Made by a program: the position numbers and the translations under genes. This document shows, piece after piece, positions 1-8,815 of a stretch of DNA of 10,666 bases. Numbering within the stretch: position 1 is the stretch's first letter; each line of letters opens with the position of its first letter. Location of the stretch: the NCBI GenBank assembly GCA_003024985.2, contig PXIH01S0044860.1, one strand, 5' to 3'. The notes below the pieces were generated by a model. It ran no database searches and was not told the origin of the DNA. It worked only from the letters and a program-made list of their open reading frames with translations. Source of the DNA: Euperipatoides rowelli (Eukaryota; Onychophora; Udeonychophora; Euonychophora; Peripatopsidae).

Positions 1-980
<980 letters not shown>

Positions 981-1131
981 TAGAATGATTTACCTAAAAA
1001 AAAAAAACTCAGACCTATGAAATGAGCACAGCTTGGTTTCAACTGACAGACAAATGTATAAACCGACAAATATTCTATGGTAATTTTGTCAGTAGGTGAA
1101 CTCTAGCTCTATGTAAAATTTCATTAGACGT

Positions 1132-1374
1132 GCCTAGAAACAGGAAGCCTAAGTCTCATTTTATCACTGTGCATGTATTTTCATCTTTACGGTGGGACAT
1201 GGTAGGGTTTATTTCATCTCTAGATTATCATAGGGTTGGGGCATAGTGGGTTTAATACATAATAAGAGTTAGGGTTCAGGGTTACGGCAAGGTTAGACTG
1301 TAAATTAAAAAATAATGCTGCAATCTATTATTAACTATATGATTAAAATGAGACTTAGGATCCCCGTTTTTAGC
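1132..1374. mobile_element. MITE-like element with inverted repeats
   Basis: The sequence at 1132-1166 and the reverse complement of 1340-1374 match along roughly 35 bp, with a perfect 16-base core CCTAAGTCTCATTTTA (1149-1164 against 1344-1359 reversed). The arms enclose about 170 bp that include the second TTAGGG-like repeat copy. Length, AT content and lack of an ORF fit a non-autonomous DNA element or a foldback repeat. The true ends and target duplication are not clear, and no transposase is seen. Confidence 0.5.
1226..1318 (+). repeat. Dispersed repeat copy 2 (TTAGGG-like)
   Basis: Second copy of the repeat at 306-400, in the same orientation. It lies inside the inverted-repeat pair 1132-1374, whereas copy 1 shows no comparable arms, so the shared part may be the internal region of an element or a separate repeat that was captured. 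Confidence 0.62.
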
Positions 1375-2850
1375 TCTCATGATGTAAACACCCATACTAA
1401 CGGCCCAATGGAATCCACCGTCCAATCAGATGACAGCATTCAGTCATGTCACAGTCCCTCTCCCTAAGTGTTGCCAACTTTAGCGATAAGTCACTAAATC
1501 TAAGGGATTTGTATCATTAAAATTTTATAAAAGCGACTAGCGACTTTTCTAGTGGCTTTATGAATGAGAGAAAATTGATACAAAAGCATTGTAATTACAA
1601 AATTGACCCTGTCAAATCCCAGCCATCAACACCTGGTGCAGAGAAGGATGAGGCTATATTTTTTTTTTTAAATAGCTATTTAGTATTGTTTTTTATATAG
1701 TGTAAGTGGTAATACAGTAGGCCTAAGTTATATTATACAATTTATGTAGTATGTATTATGAAAGCGGTAGATGTGTGGCTAAAACTATTTAAAATTTCAT
1801 ACAGTGATTTTTTAGCAAGTTTTGTCTTTGTATTTAGAGACTTTTTAATGAAAGAAGTTTGCAACACTTTAGACTCCCTCTCTATTTTGAGCTCAAAGTG
1901 ACCGCTAATACTGTACAAAGTAAGCTATCTTTAGTCATATAATACAGCGCAAATGAAGCCACCATTTAGTACATTAAGACCGCTTCAAAAAAATTTGGAC
2001 AATTTAATAATTTCTAATCAATTTTTGAATCAACAGGGGGAGTTAGTAGTACTAGTAATATTAGTTCATGGTCTGATTTTCCAAAATGTGTATTGTGTAT
2101 GTGTCCAGGCCCCCAGAATTTACAAGCCACGCATGTGGGTGCTGTGACCAGACAAGAGGCCCATACCTTGTGCACGAGAAATTGTTAGGCTGGATTCAGA
2201 ATTGTAACTCGCATCTAAGAATGTAGACTTCTTTTAAGTCATTATCTGACACAAAGTTAAAATGCAATCCAACAGAAGTTGGTAGCTACACATTACATCA
2301 AACAACACACATCTCGGAGATGATGAAGTAGGATGGGGGATTATCTTGAAAATTAACGGGGGAAGGGGTATTGTAAGAATGAACTTATATATTTTATTAT
2401 TAAGATTTAATTCCTTGGTATGATGAAAATTACTCTGACACTCTTCCTAAAAAGTTAATGTAAAGTTCATTTATTTAAGTTATATAAAAATTTGCTTGTG
2501 AAGTCTTTTGCAAATATTTTTTTTAAATTTGTTTGATCAGACATCTGGTTGGTTAAATTTACTCCATACATTATACTACTATAATATAAAGTTATTGTAA
2601 AATAGTTGCAATTGATGTTTTATAATCTGTCTAAACAGTATTTTTCGAGTCATGTAAAGTTTATCTCTTCAAACTCAATTATAGTAGATAAGATAACGTT
2701 TTAATTTAATCAATCAAAGATCATTCATAAACTGATAATTCAATAACATAATCAAATGCAAGCAATAAAGTGATTGATGTTTACAAAAATTATATATCGA
2801 TATGTTTCATTTTAAAATATCTTATCTTTTTTTCTTTTTTTTTGGCTTAG

Positions 2851-2982
2851 GATACTCAATGGAATGATATAGATTACATGGATAACCACAAGGATTTCAC
2901 TGTTGACCCTATATTATTTAGAGGTCTGGATAAATTTGTAGATAAATTACATGAAATTGGAATGCACTATATGGTCATTATT
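2851..2982 (+). CDS. GAA: GH31 alpha-glucosidase (lysosomal GAA-like), internal exon B
   Basis: This is the next exon of the same gene: 44 codons, phase 0 at both ends. It is preceded by a strong polypyrimidine tract and TTAG (2821-2850) and followed by GTAAGT at 2983. It opens with [20 protein letters not shown]. The Asp of WND (codon 2866-2868) corresponds to human GAA Asp404, a residue of the substrate-binding pocket at subsite -1. QWNDIDYMD is closer to lysosomal GAA than to the intestinal maltases, where, as I recall, W and N are replaced. The exon then encodes [19 protein letters not shown], the helix and following strand that carry conserved barrel residues and run into the next exon's DP motif. 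It joins exon A (phase 0) and exon C (phase 0) without a gap in the family alignment. Confidence 0.94.
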
Positions 2983-3064
2983 GTAAGTCGATTTCTTTTT
3001 TTTCTTTTCTTTAATTTATTACAAACTTAAAGTGTTTGGAAAAGCAACATTTTTTCTTTTATTT

Positions 3065-3660
3065 ATTTTATTATTATTATCAGCATCACTATTATCAACA
3101 CCATCGCCTACATCAACACTACCATCAACACCACCATCATCATCAGCACACCACAATCATCAGCACACTACCATCATTACCACCACCATCATCACCACCA
3201 CAATTATCAACACCACAAACACTATCACCAACACCACCACAATCATCAATATCACTAACACCATCATTATCAACAACACCTACCACAATCATCAACACTA
3301 CACCATTCATCATCACCATCACTACCATTATCACCACAACCATCATCACCCTCACCATCATCAACACCATCATCATCATCACCACAGTCATCAACATCAT
3401 CACCATCATCCTTACCATCACCATTGTTGGCACCATCATTCTATGATCAATGCCATCATCACCATACCATTATCATCACCACCACTATCATGACACCACC
3501 ATCATCACCACCATTTCCTTTATCGACACCATCATAATCCTAGCCACCATCATTTCATGATTATTGCCATCATGCCCATCATTGCCATGTACAACACCAT
3601 CATCCACTACCAGCATCATCGCTGGTTACAACACCATATGGCTACCATCACCATTATTAT
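3065..3660 (+). repeat. CAT/CAC (ATC/ACC) trinucleotide low-complexity block
   Basis: Nearly 600 bp of interrupted CAT, CAC, ATC and ACC triplets. The + strand has no G at all from 3164 to 3386. The block is most regular around 3120-3480 and more diverged to 3660. Open frames inside it encode only His/Thr/Ile/Ser/Pro homopolymer-like strings on + and Met/Val/Asp strings on -, as any stop-poor triplet repeat would. They are not genes. Confidence 0.93.
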
Positions 3661-4170
3661 TAATATTAACATTAAAATATTTTATTGACAATATGAAAGT
3701 AAAGTACATAAAAGAAAATGATATCTAATCATTGAATAACATTTACCTGGTATGGTATAAAACTAGTTAAATCATCAAAAAACAATCCACAAACTTCAAA
3801 AGAGTAGAAATTACATGATTTTATTGTTGCAAAAGTTTTTAGTTTCATCAGATGACTATCTCTTCGCATTTTCTTGAAAAGTGCATTATAGATTTTAAAT
3901 ATCATTATGATAATTTAAATTCAAATGTTTAATGAGTTTGGATCATACTTTTTATGGTACTAATCATTTGAATAATGTAACTTTTTACGACTTGTGATAT
4001 TTATCATTTGAATAATTCAAATTCATACCTCTGTGAACTTAATTATTTTAATAATTCAAGCTCATATCTTTTGTGATCATAATCATTTGATAATATTAAC
4101 TTATACCTACTGTGATCCTAATAATTCACAGAATTCATAGTCATACATTTTGTGATCATAATAATTTGTG

Positions 4171-4360
4171 TTCAAAATCATACCTTCTGTGATCATAATC
4201 ATTTGTGGTGTTCAAAATCATACCTTCTGTGATCATAATCATTTGTGGTATTCAAAATCATACCTNGATCATAATCATTTGTGGTGTTCAAAATCATACC
4301 TTCTGTGATCATAATCATTTGTGGTATTCAAAATCATACCTTCTGTGATCATAATCATTT
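4171..4360 (+). repeat. Homogenised 40-bp core of the minisatellite (80-bp dimer)
   Basis: Five units starting TTCAAAATCATACCTTCTGT at 4171, 4211, 4251, 4287 and 4327. Units 1 and 3 end GTGGTG, units 2 and 4 end GTGGTA, and unit 5 switches to GATAAT, so the repeating module is an 80-bp dimer. Unit 3 is 36 bases long because an N at 4266 replaces five bases. Confidence 0.93.
4266..4266 (+). other. Single N: assembly ambiguity inside the array
   Basis: The context TACCTN-GATC should read with TCTGT where N stands, judging from the four sister units. A one-base N in a near-identical tandem array suggests a collapsed or closed gap, so the true copy number may be larger than shown. Confidence 0.9.
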
Positions 4361-5340
4361 GATAATATTTACTTATACCTACTGTGATCCTAATAATTCA
4401 CATAATTCATAGTCATACATTTTGTGATCATAATCATTTGTGGTGTTCACAATTTTACCTTCAGTGATCATTTGAATCATTTAAATTCTTACAATCTGTG
4501 ATGTTACTCAATTTAATAATTAAAACTCATACCTCCTTTGATCATTTAAACAAACACACCTCTTCTGTAATCCTAATCATTTCAATAATTCTAACTCATA
4601 ACTTTTGTTATCCTAAACAATTGAATAATTCAGTCATATCTTATGTTTGCCTTGTCATTTAAATAATTCAAAATCATATCTTCTGTGATCCTAATCAATT
4701 GAATACCATACTCATAATTTCTGTGATTATAATTATTTGGATATTTCAAACATATACCTGCAATGAGTTTTAATCATACCTTCTATGGTACTAATTATTT
4801 GGATAATTTAACCTTGCACCTTTGTGATGTTGATGATTTGAATAATTCAAATTCATACCTTTTATGTTTGGATCATATATTCTATGGTAGCAATCATCTG
4901 GATAATTTAACTTGCATCTTTTGTGATATTCATCATTTGAATAGCCTAATTCAAATTTACTAGGCTATTGGCTATTATCTTAATCATTTGAATAATTCAA
5001 GCTCATATCTTCTGTGATTGGTATCATTTGAACAATGTATTGTAACTCATACCTACCGTGATCCTAATAATATTTAAGAATTATAATAACTGTACCTTAT
5101 GTGATCCTAATAATTTGAATAATTCAAAAATCTTATATTTTATTATCCTAATCATTTGAATTATTCAAATTCCTATTTCCACTAACAAAAAAGGTCAATG
5201 CCATTTCTTTTTCTTCTTGATATTTAAGAATATTTTTCAGAAAGTAATGTTGTATATTAAACTCTGAACATAAATTTATTTCTTGTATACAGATATTAAT
5301 TTATTTGATATTACTTATACTATTTTATGAAATTTTGTAG

Positions 5341-5451
5341 GATCCTGGCATCAGTTCTTCAGAAAGGCCTCATTCTTACATAACCTATGATGAAGGTCTC
5401 AGGCAAAATGTGTTTGTTTTGGACAAAGATGGAAAACCATTTGAAGGCTCA
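5341..5451 (+). CDS. GAA: GH31 alpha-glucosidase (lysosomal GAA-like), internal exon C
   Basis: 37 codons, phase 0 at both ends, with acceptor TTTTGTAG at 5333-5340. It starts DPGISSSERPHSYITYDEGL and continues RQNVFVLDKDGKPFEGS. This matches the family order DP.IS, then a Tyr-rich loop, YDEG, a VF strand and a G.P..G turn before the VW motif of the next exon. The donor is placed at TCA|GTAATA (exon end 5451) because the residue after S should be the V of VW, which the next exon supplies. This donor is weak: A at -1 and T at +5. If the intron is not removed, translation runs only two codons (V, I) to a TAA at 5458-5460. Its acceptor pyrimidine tract is also poor compared with the other three exons. 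Confidence 0.92.
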
Positions 5452-5989
5452 GTAATATAAACTATATATTTCTGAAATTTAAAACATTAATATATTACAA
5501 TTATACTTCCAATATGAGCTGGTTTTTTTACAATATACATAAGTGATGCAAATGGATAGAAATTTGTAGAATTCTCTAGAAGTGTTGTGTGCATGCATGT
5601 ATGTGTGTTAATTTGTTTTATTTTTTTTTTCTAATTGTTTGTGGCGAGGTAGAGACAAGTTATGAATGGTTTCCACCATTATACTGCACTACCAGTGATG
5701 TTACGGATGGAGTTAGGGGTAGAAGTTTATTTTTAACCGATTTTAGCTCAATATATTGTCAACTTTGTATACACTTATATGATATCACTATCAGCATTTA
5801 AAGTAACAATTTGGATTATTTATTCATGCTCAGCAACAAAATTAACCCCTATGATATCATAATGGTAAAATTGGTTATTAAATTTAAATAAAATTACATG
5901 TAAAATTAGATGTAATTTGTATACATTTAAATGGATTTATTTCAATTTCATATTTTTAAACTAAAGATGACTAATGTTAATGTTTTCAG
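5452..5989 (+). other. Intron between exons C and D (538 bp)
   Basis: A complete phase 0 intron from the weak donor GTAATA to TTTTCAG. It contains a short TG/CATG-rich stretch near 5585-5608, a T run, a small hairpin (AAATTACA at 5891 with TGTAATTT at 5911) and no exon-like family sequence. Confidence 0.85.
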
Positions 5990-6106
5990 GTATGGACTGA
6001 TGGAAAAACGGTTTGGATTGACTTTACTCACCCTAATGCTACCTCATACTGGACAAACGAATTCAAACGGCTCTATGACCTTGTTAAAATTGATGGTGCT
6101 TGGATT
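5990..6106 (+). CDS. GAA: GH31 alpha-glucosidase (lysosomal GAA-like), internal exon D, ends before catalytic Asp
   Basis: 39 codons, phase 0 at both ends. The acceptor is TGTTTTCAG at 5981-5989 with a plausible branch point in GACTAAT about 20 bases upstream; the donor is GTAAGT at 6107. The exon reads VWTDGKTVWIDFTHPNATSY and then WTNEFKRLYDLVKIDGAWI. It fits the family segment from VWPG through DF.NP, WW-like, to the strand FDG.WI. The terminal Trp corresponds to human GAA Trp516 (one residue off by counting from the Asp404 equivalent, implying a one-residue indel), so the nucleophile Asp518 equivalent must be the first codon of the next exon. No such exon is seen in the remaining 4.56 kb. 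The usual P-G after VW and the P before DF are replaced here (T-D and I), a modest divergence. NAT at NATSY is a possible N-glycosylation site. Confidence 0.93.
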
Positions 6107-6401
6107 GTAAGTAGTTAATGATTTCTAGACCATTAGAAAAATAAATATTCTCTGACATTGAATAATTGTGTTTTAAGGCTAATCCAAATGAACAGTTGAA
6201 CATCCCCCACAGTAAAAAGCAGTATGGATACTAACAATGCCTGTTTGTTATAAATTGGTACCAAGATTACATTTTAATAATAAATGCAAGACTGCTGACA
6301 TTTTTATTAGCATTTCTAGTCAGTCTATTAGATAATTATTACATCCAAACATTTAATGACTAGTCGGTACAGACATAAATGTTTGCAATGCAATTGAGTG
6401 G

Positions 6402-6407
6402 TTTATT
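6402..6407 (-). promoter_or_regulatory. Possible LTR polyadenylation signal
   Basis: AATAAA in AGTAATAAACC on the - strand, about 110 bases after the TATA-like site in the candidate 3' LTR. It is antisense to the host gene, so it should not affect its transcript. Confidence 0.35.
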
Positions 6408-6515
6408 ACTAAATAATTAGACTATTAACTACATATGGTAATCAATAAATCTCATCTTCATTTTTTACATCACCCTCCCTAGTGTGCTTGCTAGTGCTGT
6501 TCCACAATTACACAC

Positions 6516-6521
6516 TATATA
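6516..6521 (-). promoter_or_regulatory. Possible LTR TATA box
   Basis: TATATA in context GCTATATAGTG on the - strand, mid-LTR, upstream of AATAAA. Assigned by position and sequence only. Confidence 0.35.
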
Positions 6522-6687
6522 GCATCTCATCCACTCTTATCCAGCTGCGTACCATACCCACAATTGTTTACTTGTTTTGTTATACTCTTTATTTCTCCTG
6601 CACCACTCAGTTCATTAATTTACAAATTTAACTTATTGAGTGGCTTGTATATTTTTCCTGAAAGGTACAGCATGTTAGGGATACAAA

Positions 6688-6701
6688 CTCCCCCCCCCCC
6701 C
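6688..6701 (-). other. Polypurine tract of the retrotransposon
   Basis: On the - strand, 12 G followed by A-G, ending three bases before the TGT that begins the candidate 3' LTR. The position between the pol end and the LTR is as expected for the plus-strand primer of Ty3/gypsy reverse transcription. Confidence 0.7.
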
Positions 6702-7049
6702 AGAATTCTTAAATGTTCTATTCTGTTCTAGATAGTGAGACCTCTTCTGTAGCCAATTCCCAATCTGACATTTCTAGACTTAGTATCCTTTGTAACTGTT
6801 GCTTATCACTCAGCCTCACTCCCCAAAACTCTTGTCTGTTCTAGTTCCATATTCCTGAAATCCTTCTTTTTTTGTTACCTATGCCTCTTGCCTCAACTGA
6901 TAGCATGTTTATGCCAAATTCCATGATCCACTCTAACTGTAAAATTTTGTGTAAAAACCCATTCCCCGATCTGGAACTGTCTCCCTTGAAGTGCCTCTCC
7001 CTTACTTTTTTGTCCAACTGTGTATGTAAACATGATAGTAATGTTTAGA

Positions 7050-7640
7050 GTTAAGCTGGTGATACTACTGTGGTTTCATGATGTTGTGTCCGATAATGCA
7101 ATTAAAACTATGCTAATCAAGTAGACCAATTTCCCTCTGAATACTTCTTTAGTCTTGTCTGACTGTTTGGACTACTCTCTTTGTGGCATTATTCAATTTT
7201 GAGTGATGAGACACTGGCAAAAAGTCAATCCCTTTACTTTTTAAAAACATTCAAATTCCACATTATCAAAAGAAGTGTATTATCAAACACAATCAGATCA
7301 GAAACACCTTGTGCTACAAAAATAGTATCTAAACAAGATATAGTAGAACAAGCCACTGTTGAGGCAACTGTGTGGACTTCTATTCACTTTGAATATGTGC
7401 CGACCACAATGAAAAATAACTTACCTTGGAATGGATCGACATGATCAATGTGTCTTGAACCACAGTTTGCTTGTATAGGGCCATGGTTGCATGGGCACAT
7501 GTGGGAATCCCTATGGCATGTTTGACAAGCATCTCACAATTTAACTAAATTTTCAATGTCTAAGTCTATCCTAGGCCACCATTCAAATGACCATGCTATG
7601 ATATTCATACAACCTATTCCAGGCTGTCCCTCAAAAAGCA
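7050..7640 (-). pseudogene. Degenerate Ty3/gypsy integrase (zinc-binding region and DDE core)
   Basis: A long - strand frame with a few internal stops reads QPGIGCMN, FEWWPRIDLDIENLVKL, a stop, then DACQTCHRDSH. This is the end of the HHCC zinc-binding domain: the CxxC pair is kept, while the first His of HPG is Gln. The core follows: HIDHVDPFQGKLFFIVVGTY, a stop within YSKW, IEVHTVAST, GVSDLIVFDN with the second catalytic Asp, then a deletion or frameshift and NNATKRVVQTVRQD. There the usual catalytic Glu before RVVQT is Lys (codon 7181-7179). A stop follows at once, then fragments such as FLLHYRTQHHETT. Integrase would insert the cDNA; this copy is inactive. Confidence 0.87.
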
Positions 7641-7854
7641 AATTTAACACAGACTCTTGAAACTGTCATGGTATTGCTCCATAGCCCTCCCCCAAAGAAA
7701 ACAGCTCCCTATATACTTAGTTCAGTCTGATAGTTCATATAGGACCTAAAATCATTGCTACCCACTGGAAGCTTACCCCATGTCAACAACAATCTCCTCA
7801 CCTTAACCAAAATAGGGTCTCTGTTAATTCATTTGGCAATAACATAAATAACCC

Positions 7855-8335
7855 TGCTGATCTCTGGGAAAGTTGGGCGAGGGACATGACTCAATGTATC
7901 AGCATTATAATTTTTTCTCCCTGGCTTATAGACTAAAAACAATTCTATGAGGCTTGTTATAAGCCCCATTGGACAGCTCTGGGTGAAGTTTGTATTGGTT
8001 TAGCCTCCCTGTCTGAAACAACACCAGTAATTGTTCATGGCATTCTGCCGCTCAAATTTCAAATTATATAAATAGTGGTAAAATTTTGTCACTGTATAAA
8101 TCAATGTCAGGGCCTCCTTATCAAGTGGCGAGTAATTTTTTCAGCCCTAGACAAAGATGTTGAGTTTACCTCTACGAGTCTCTTGGAACCATCTTCAAAG
8201 TTAGTTGACATCACTGCCCATTATGCCCAAGAGTGATGCATCACAGGACGCTATGATGGGTCAAAATAAACTAATAATGCATCTGATATTAACAATTCTT
8301 TGCTTTTTTTAATGCTGCCTGTCCTCCCCTTTCCC
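7855..8335 (-). pseudogene. Degenerate Ty3/gypsy RNase H domain
   Basis: Continues downstream of the RT on the - strand, split over several frames. Recognisable pieces are QAALKKAK, then (frame changed) KELLISDALLVYFDPS, a stop, RPVMHHSWA, a stop, NFEDGSKR and SLSRAEK. A further frame gives LDKEALTLIYTVTKFYHYLY, and finally VYKPGRKNYNADTLSHVPRP. The first active-site Asp region (normally C-D-A-S) is changed to H-H-S-W. The Glu in LDKEAL and the Asp in NADTLS remain. RNase H would remove the RNA strand during reverse transcription; this copy cannot be expressed as one protein. Confidence 0.87.
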
Positions 8336-8339
8336 ACTA

Positions 8340-8810
8340 TCATTTAACTTCTGCTTGCAGCAAGTGGTGGAGTAGTGCTAGAATTTTTGCAATATGAGGC
8401 AAAAAAATCTTTGATGATTTAATAGTCCTAAATATGCTGGTAATTTCTTCACACAAGTAGGTATGTACAGTCTCAATTTTCTCATGTGTTAGGTGCAACC
8501 CTTTTTCATCCAGTTTATATCCCAAATATTCAATTTCATCCTGCATAAGTGCACACTTCTCTTTTTTAAGTTTCAAGCCTGCTTCCTGCAATCTCTCTAA
8601 TACCTTCTTTAGATTCCTCAAACACTCTTGGTCATCCCTACCAGTAACCAGAAAATTTTTAAATATGGCAAACATTTTAATATTGCCCAACAACAAACAT
8701 CATTGTCTTCAATAGATGATATTCAAAATGGTAGATGTACAGTTTGAAATAATCCTTTGGTGGTTGTTCCATCGTCTTTTACAATAGGTACTATAGGGGT
8801 CACCCATCTA
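8340..8810 (-). pseudogene. Degenerate Ty3/gypsy reverse transcriptase
   Basis: In life this enzyme copies element RNA into DNA. From 8806 down, the fingers motif WVTPIVPIVKDDG is followed directly by TKGLFQTVHLPF and a TGA at 8724-8722. In intact family members these two motifs are separated by roughly 60 residues that include the first catalytic Asp, so a deletion is inferred. The frame then opens for 118 codons from 8696. Its YxDD box position reads IFKN, with K-N (8660-8655) in place of the two Asp and one residue apparently lost. Next come FLVTGRDDQECLRNL, GLKLKKEKC, EYLGYKLDEKGLH and a thumb/connection end FLPHIAKILALLHHLLQ. The frame stops at TGA 8342-8340, immediately after EVK. Two active-site lesions make it inactive. 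Confidence 0.88.
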
Positions 8811-8815
8811 ATTGT

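Larger units (their letters stand above)
3930..5172 (+). repeat. Diverged minisatellite, about 40-bp units with higher-order structure
   Basis: About 1.24 kb of repeated units built on TCATACCTTCTGTGATC, ATAATCATTTG and AATAATTCAAA blocks, with unit lengths near 35-45 bp. Most units carry TGATCA or a one-base variant, and many carry the near-palindrome ATTTGAATAATTCAAAT. Units at the two ends are diverged; the centre (4171-4360) is homogeneous. Related longer units with TCTATGGTA at 3951, 4782 and 4881 show an older higher-order repeat. The whole array is intronic. Confidence 0.93.
2983..5340 (+). other. Intron between exons B and C (2358 bp), mostly tandem repeats
   Basis: A complete phase 0 intron from GTAAGT at 2983 to TGTAG at 5340. 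About three quarters of it is the CAT/CAC block and the minisatellite listed separately. The spacer at 3661-3929 and the tail at 5173-5340 are AT-rich without visible features other than the acceptor. Confidence 0.88.
6246..6685 (-). repeat. Candidate 3' LTR (about 440 bp)
   Basis: On the - strand it starts TGTATCCC directly after the polypurine tract. The far end is placed at ...TTTATAACA because this gives matching TGT...ACA ends; that border is a guess, since no 5' LTR exists in the window for comparison. Inside, a TATATA (6516-6521) lies about 110 bases ahead of an AATAAA (6407-6402), a spacing suited to promoter and polyadenylation signals. A second AATAAA lies nearer the LTR start, within GAGAAATAAAGAG. 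Confidence 0.55.
6246..8815 (-). mobile_element. Ty3/gypsy LTR retrotransposon remnant (3' half: pol and 3' LTR)
   Basis: Read on the - strand, the order is reverse transcriptase (about 8806-8340), RNase H (8335-7855), integrase zinc-binding region and core (about 7640-7130), integrase C-terminal remnant (about 7100-6900), polypurine tract (6701-6688) and LTR (6685-6246). RT-RNase H-integrase is the Ty3/gypsy gene order. Every domain is interrupted by stops, frameshifts or deletions, so it is a dead copy. Gag, protease, primer-binding site and 5' LTR are not recognisable upstream (9000-10666). It lies antisense to the host gene, inside its intron. Confidence 0.88.

Noticed and set aside
1953-2147. 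64-aa open frame as a coding gene
   Set aside because: No recognised domain, and neighbouring frames are equally short; better treated as possible transposon debris.
3032-3493. Open frames of 153 and 136 aa on + and 98 aa on - in the CAT/CAC block
   Set aside because: Overlapping frames on both strands with His/Thr/Ile/Pro or Met/Val/Asp runs are the expected product of a stop-poor trinucleotide repeat; they lie in an intron and have no start context or conserved domain.
4171-4360. CRISPR-like regular repeats
   Set aside because: Units are head-to-tail with no unique spacers, and the genome is eukaryotic; this is a minisatellite.
4763-4963. 66-aa open frame with internally repeated FYG.N.LDNLT
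   Set aside because: The protein periodicity mirrors the minisatellite DNA units, so it is a repeat shadow, not a gene.
5589-5801. 70-aa frame in the C-D intron as a possible extra exon
   Set aside because: The GH31 alignment passes directly from PFEGS to VW with no missing residues, and I recognise nothing in the peptide.
6014-6022. WID in exon D as the GH31 nucleophile signature
   Set aside because: The local sequence VWIDFTHP aligns to the VW...DF.NP segment; the true signature starts with the Trp-Ile at the exon's end and its Asp is in the next exon.
7181-7444. 87-aa + strand open frame
   Set aside because: It is the antisense shadow of the integrase core, which is clearly readable on the - strand.
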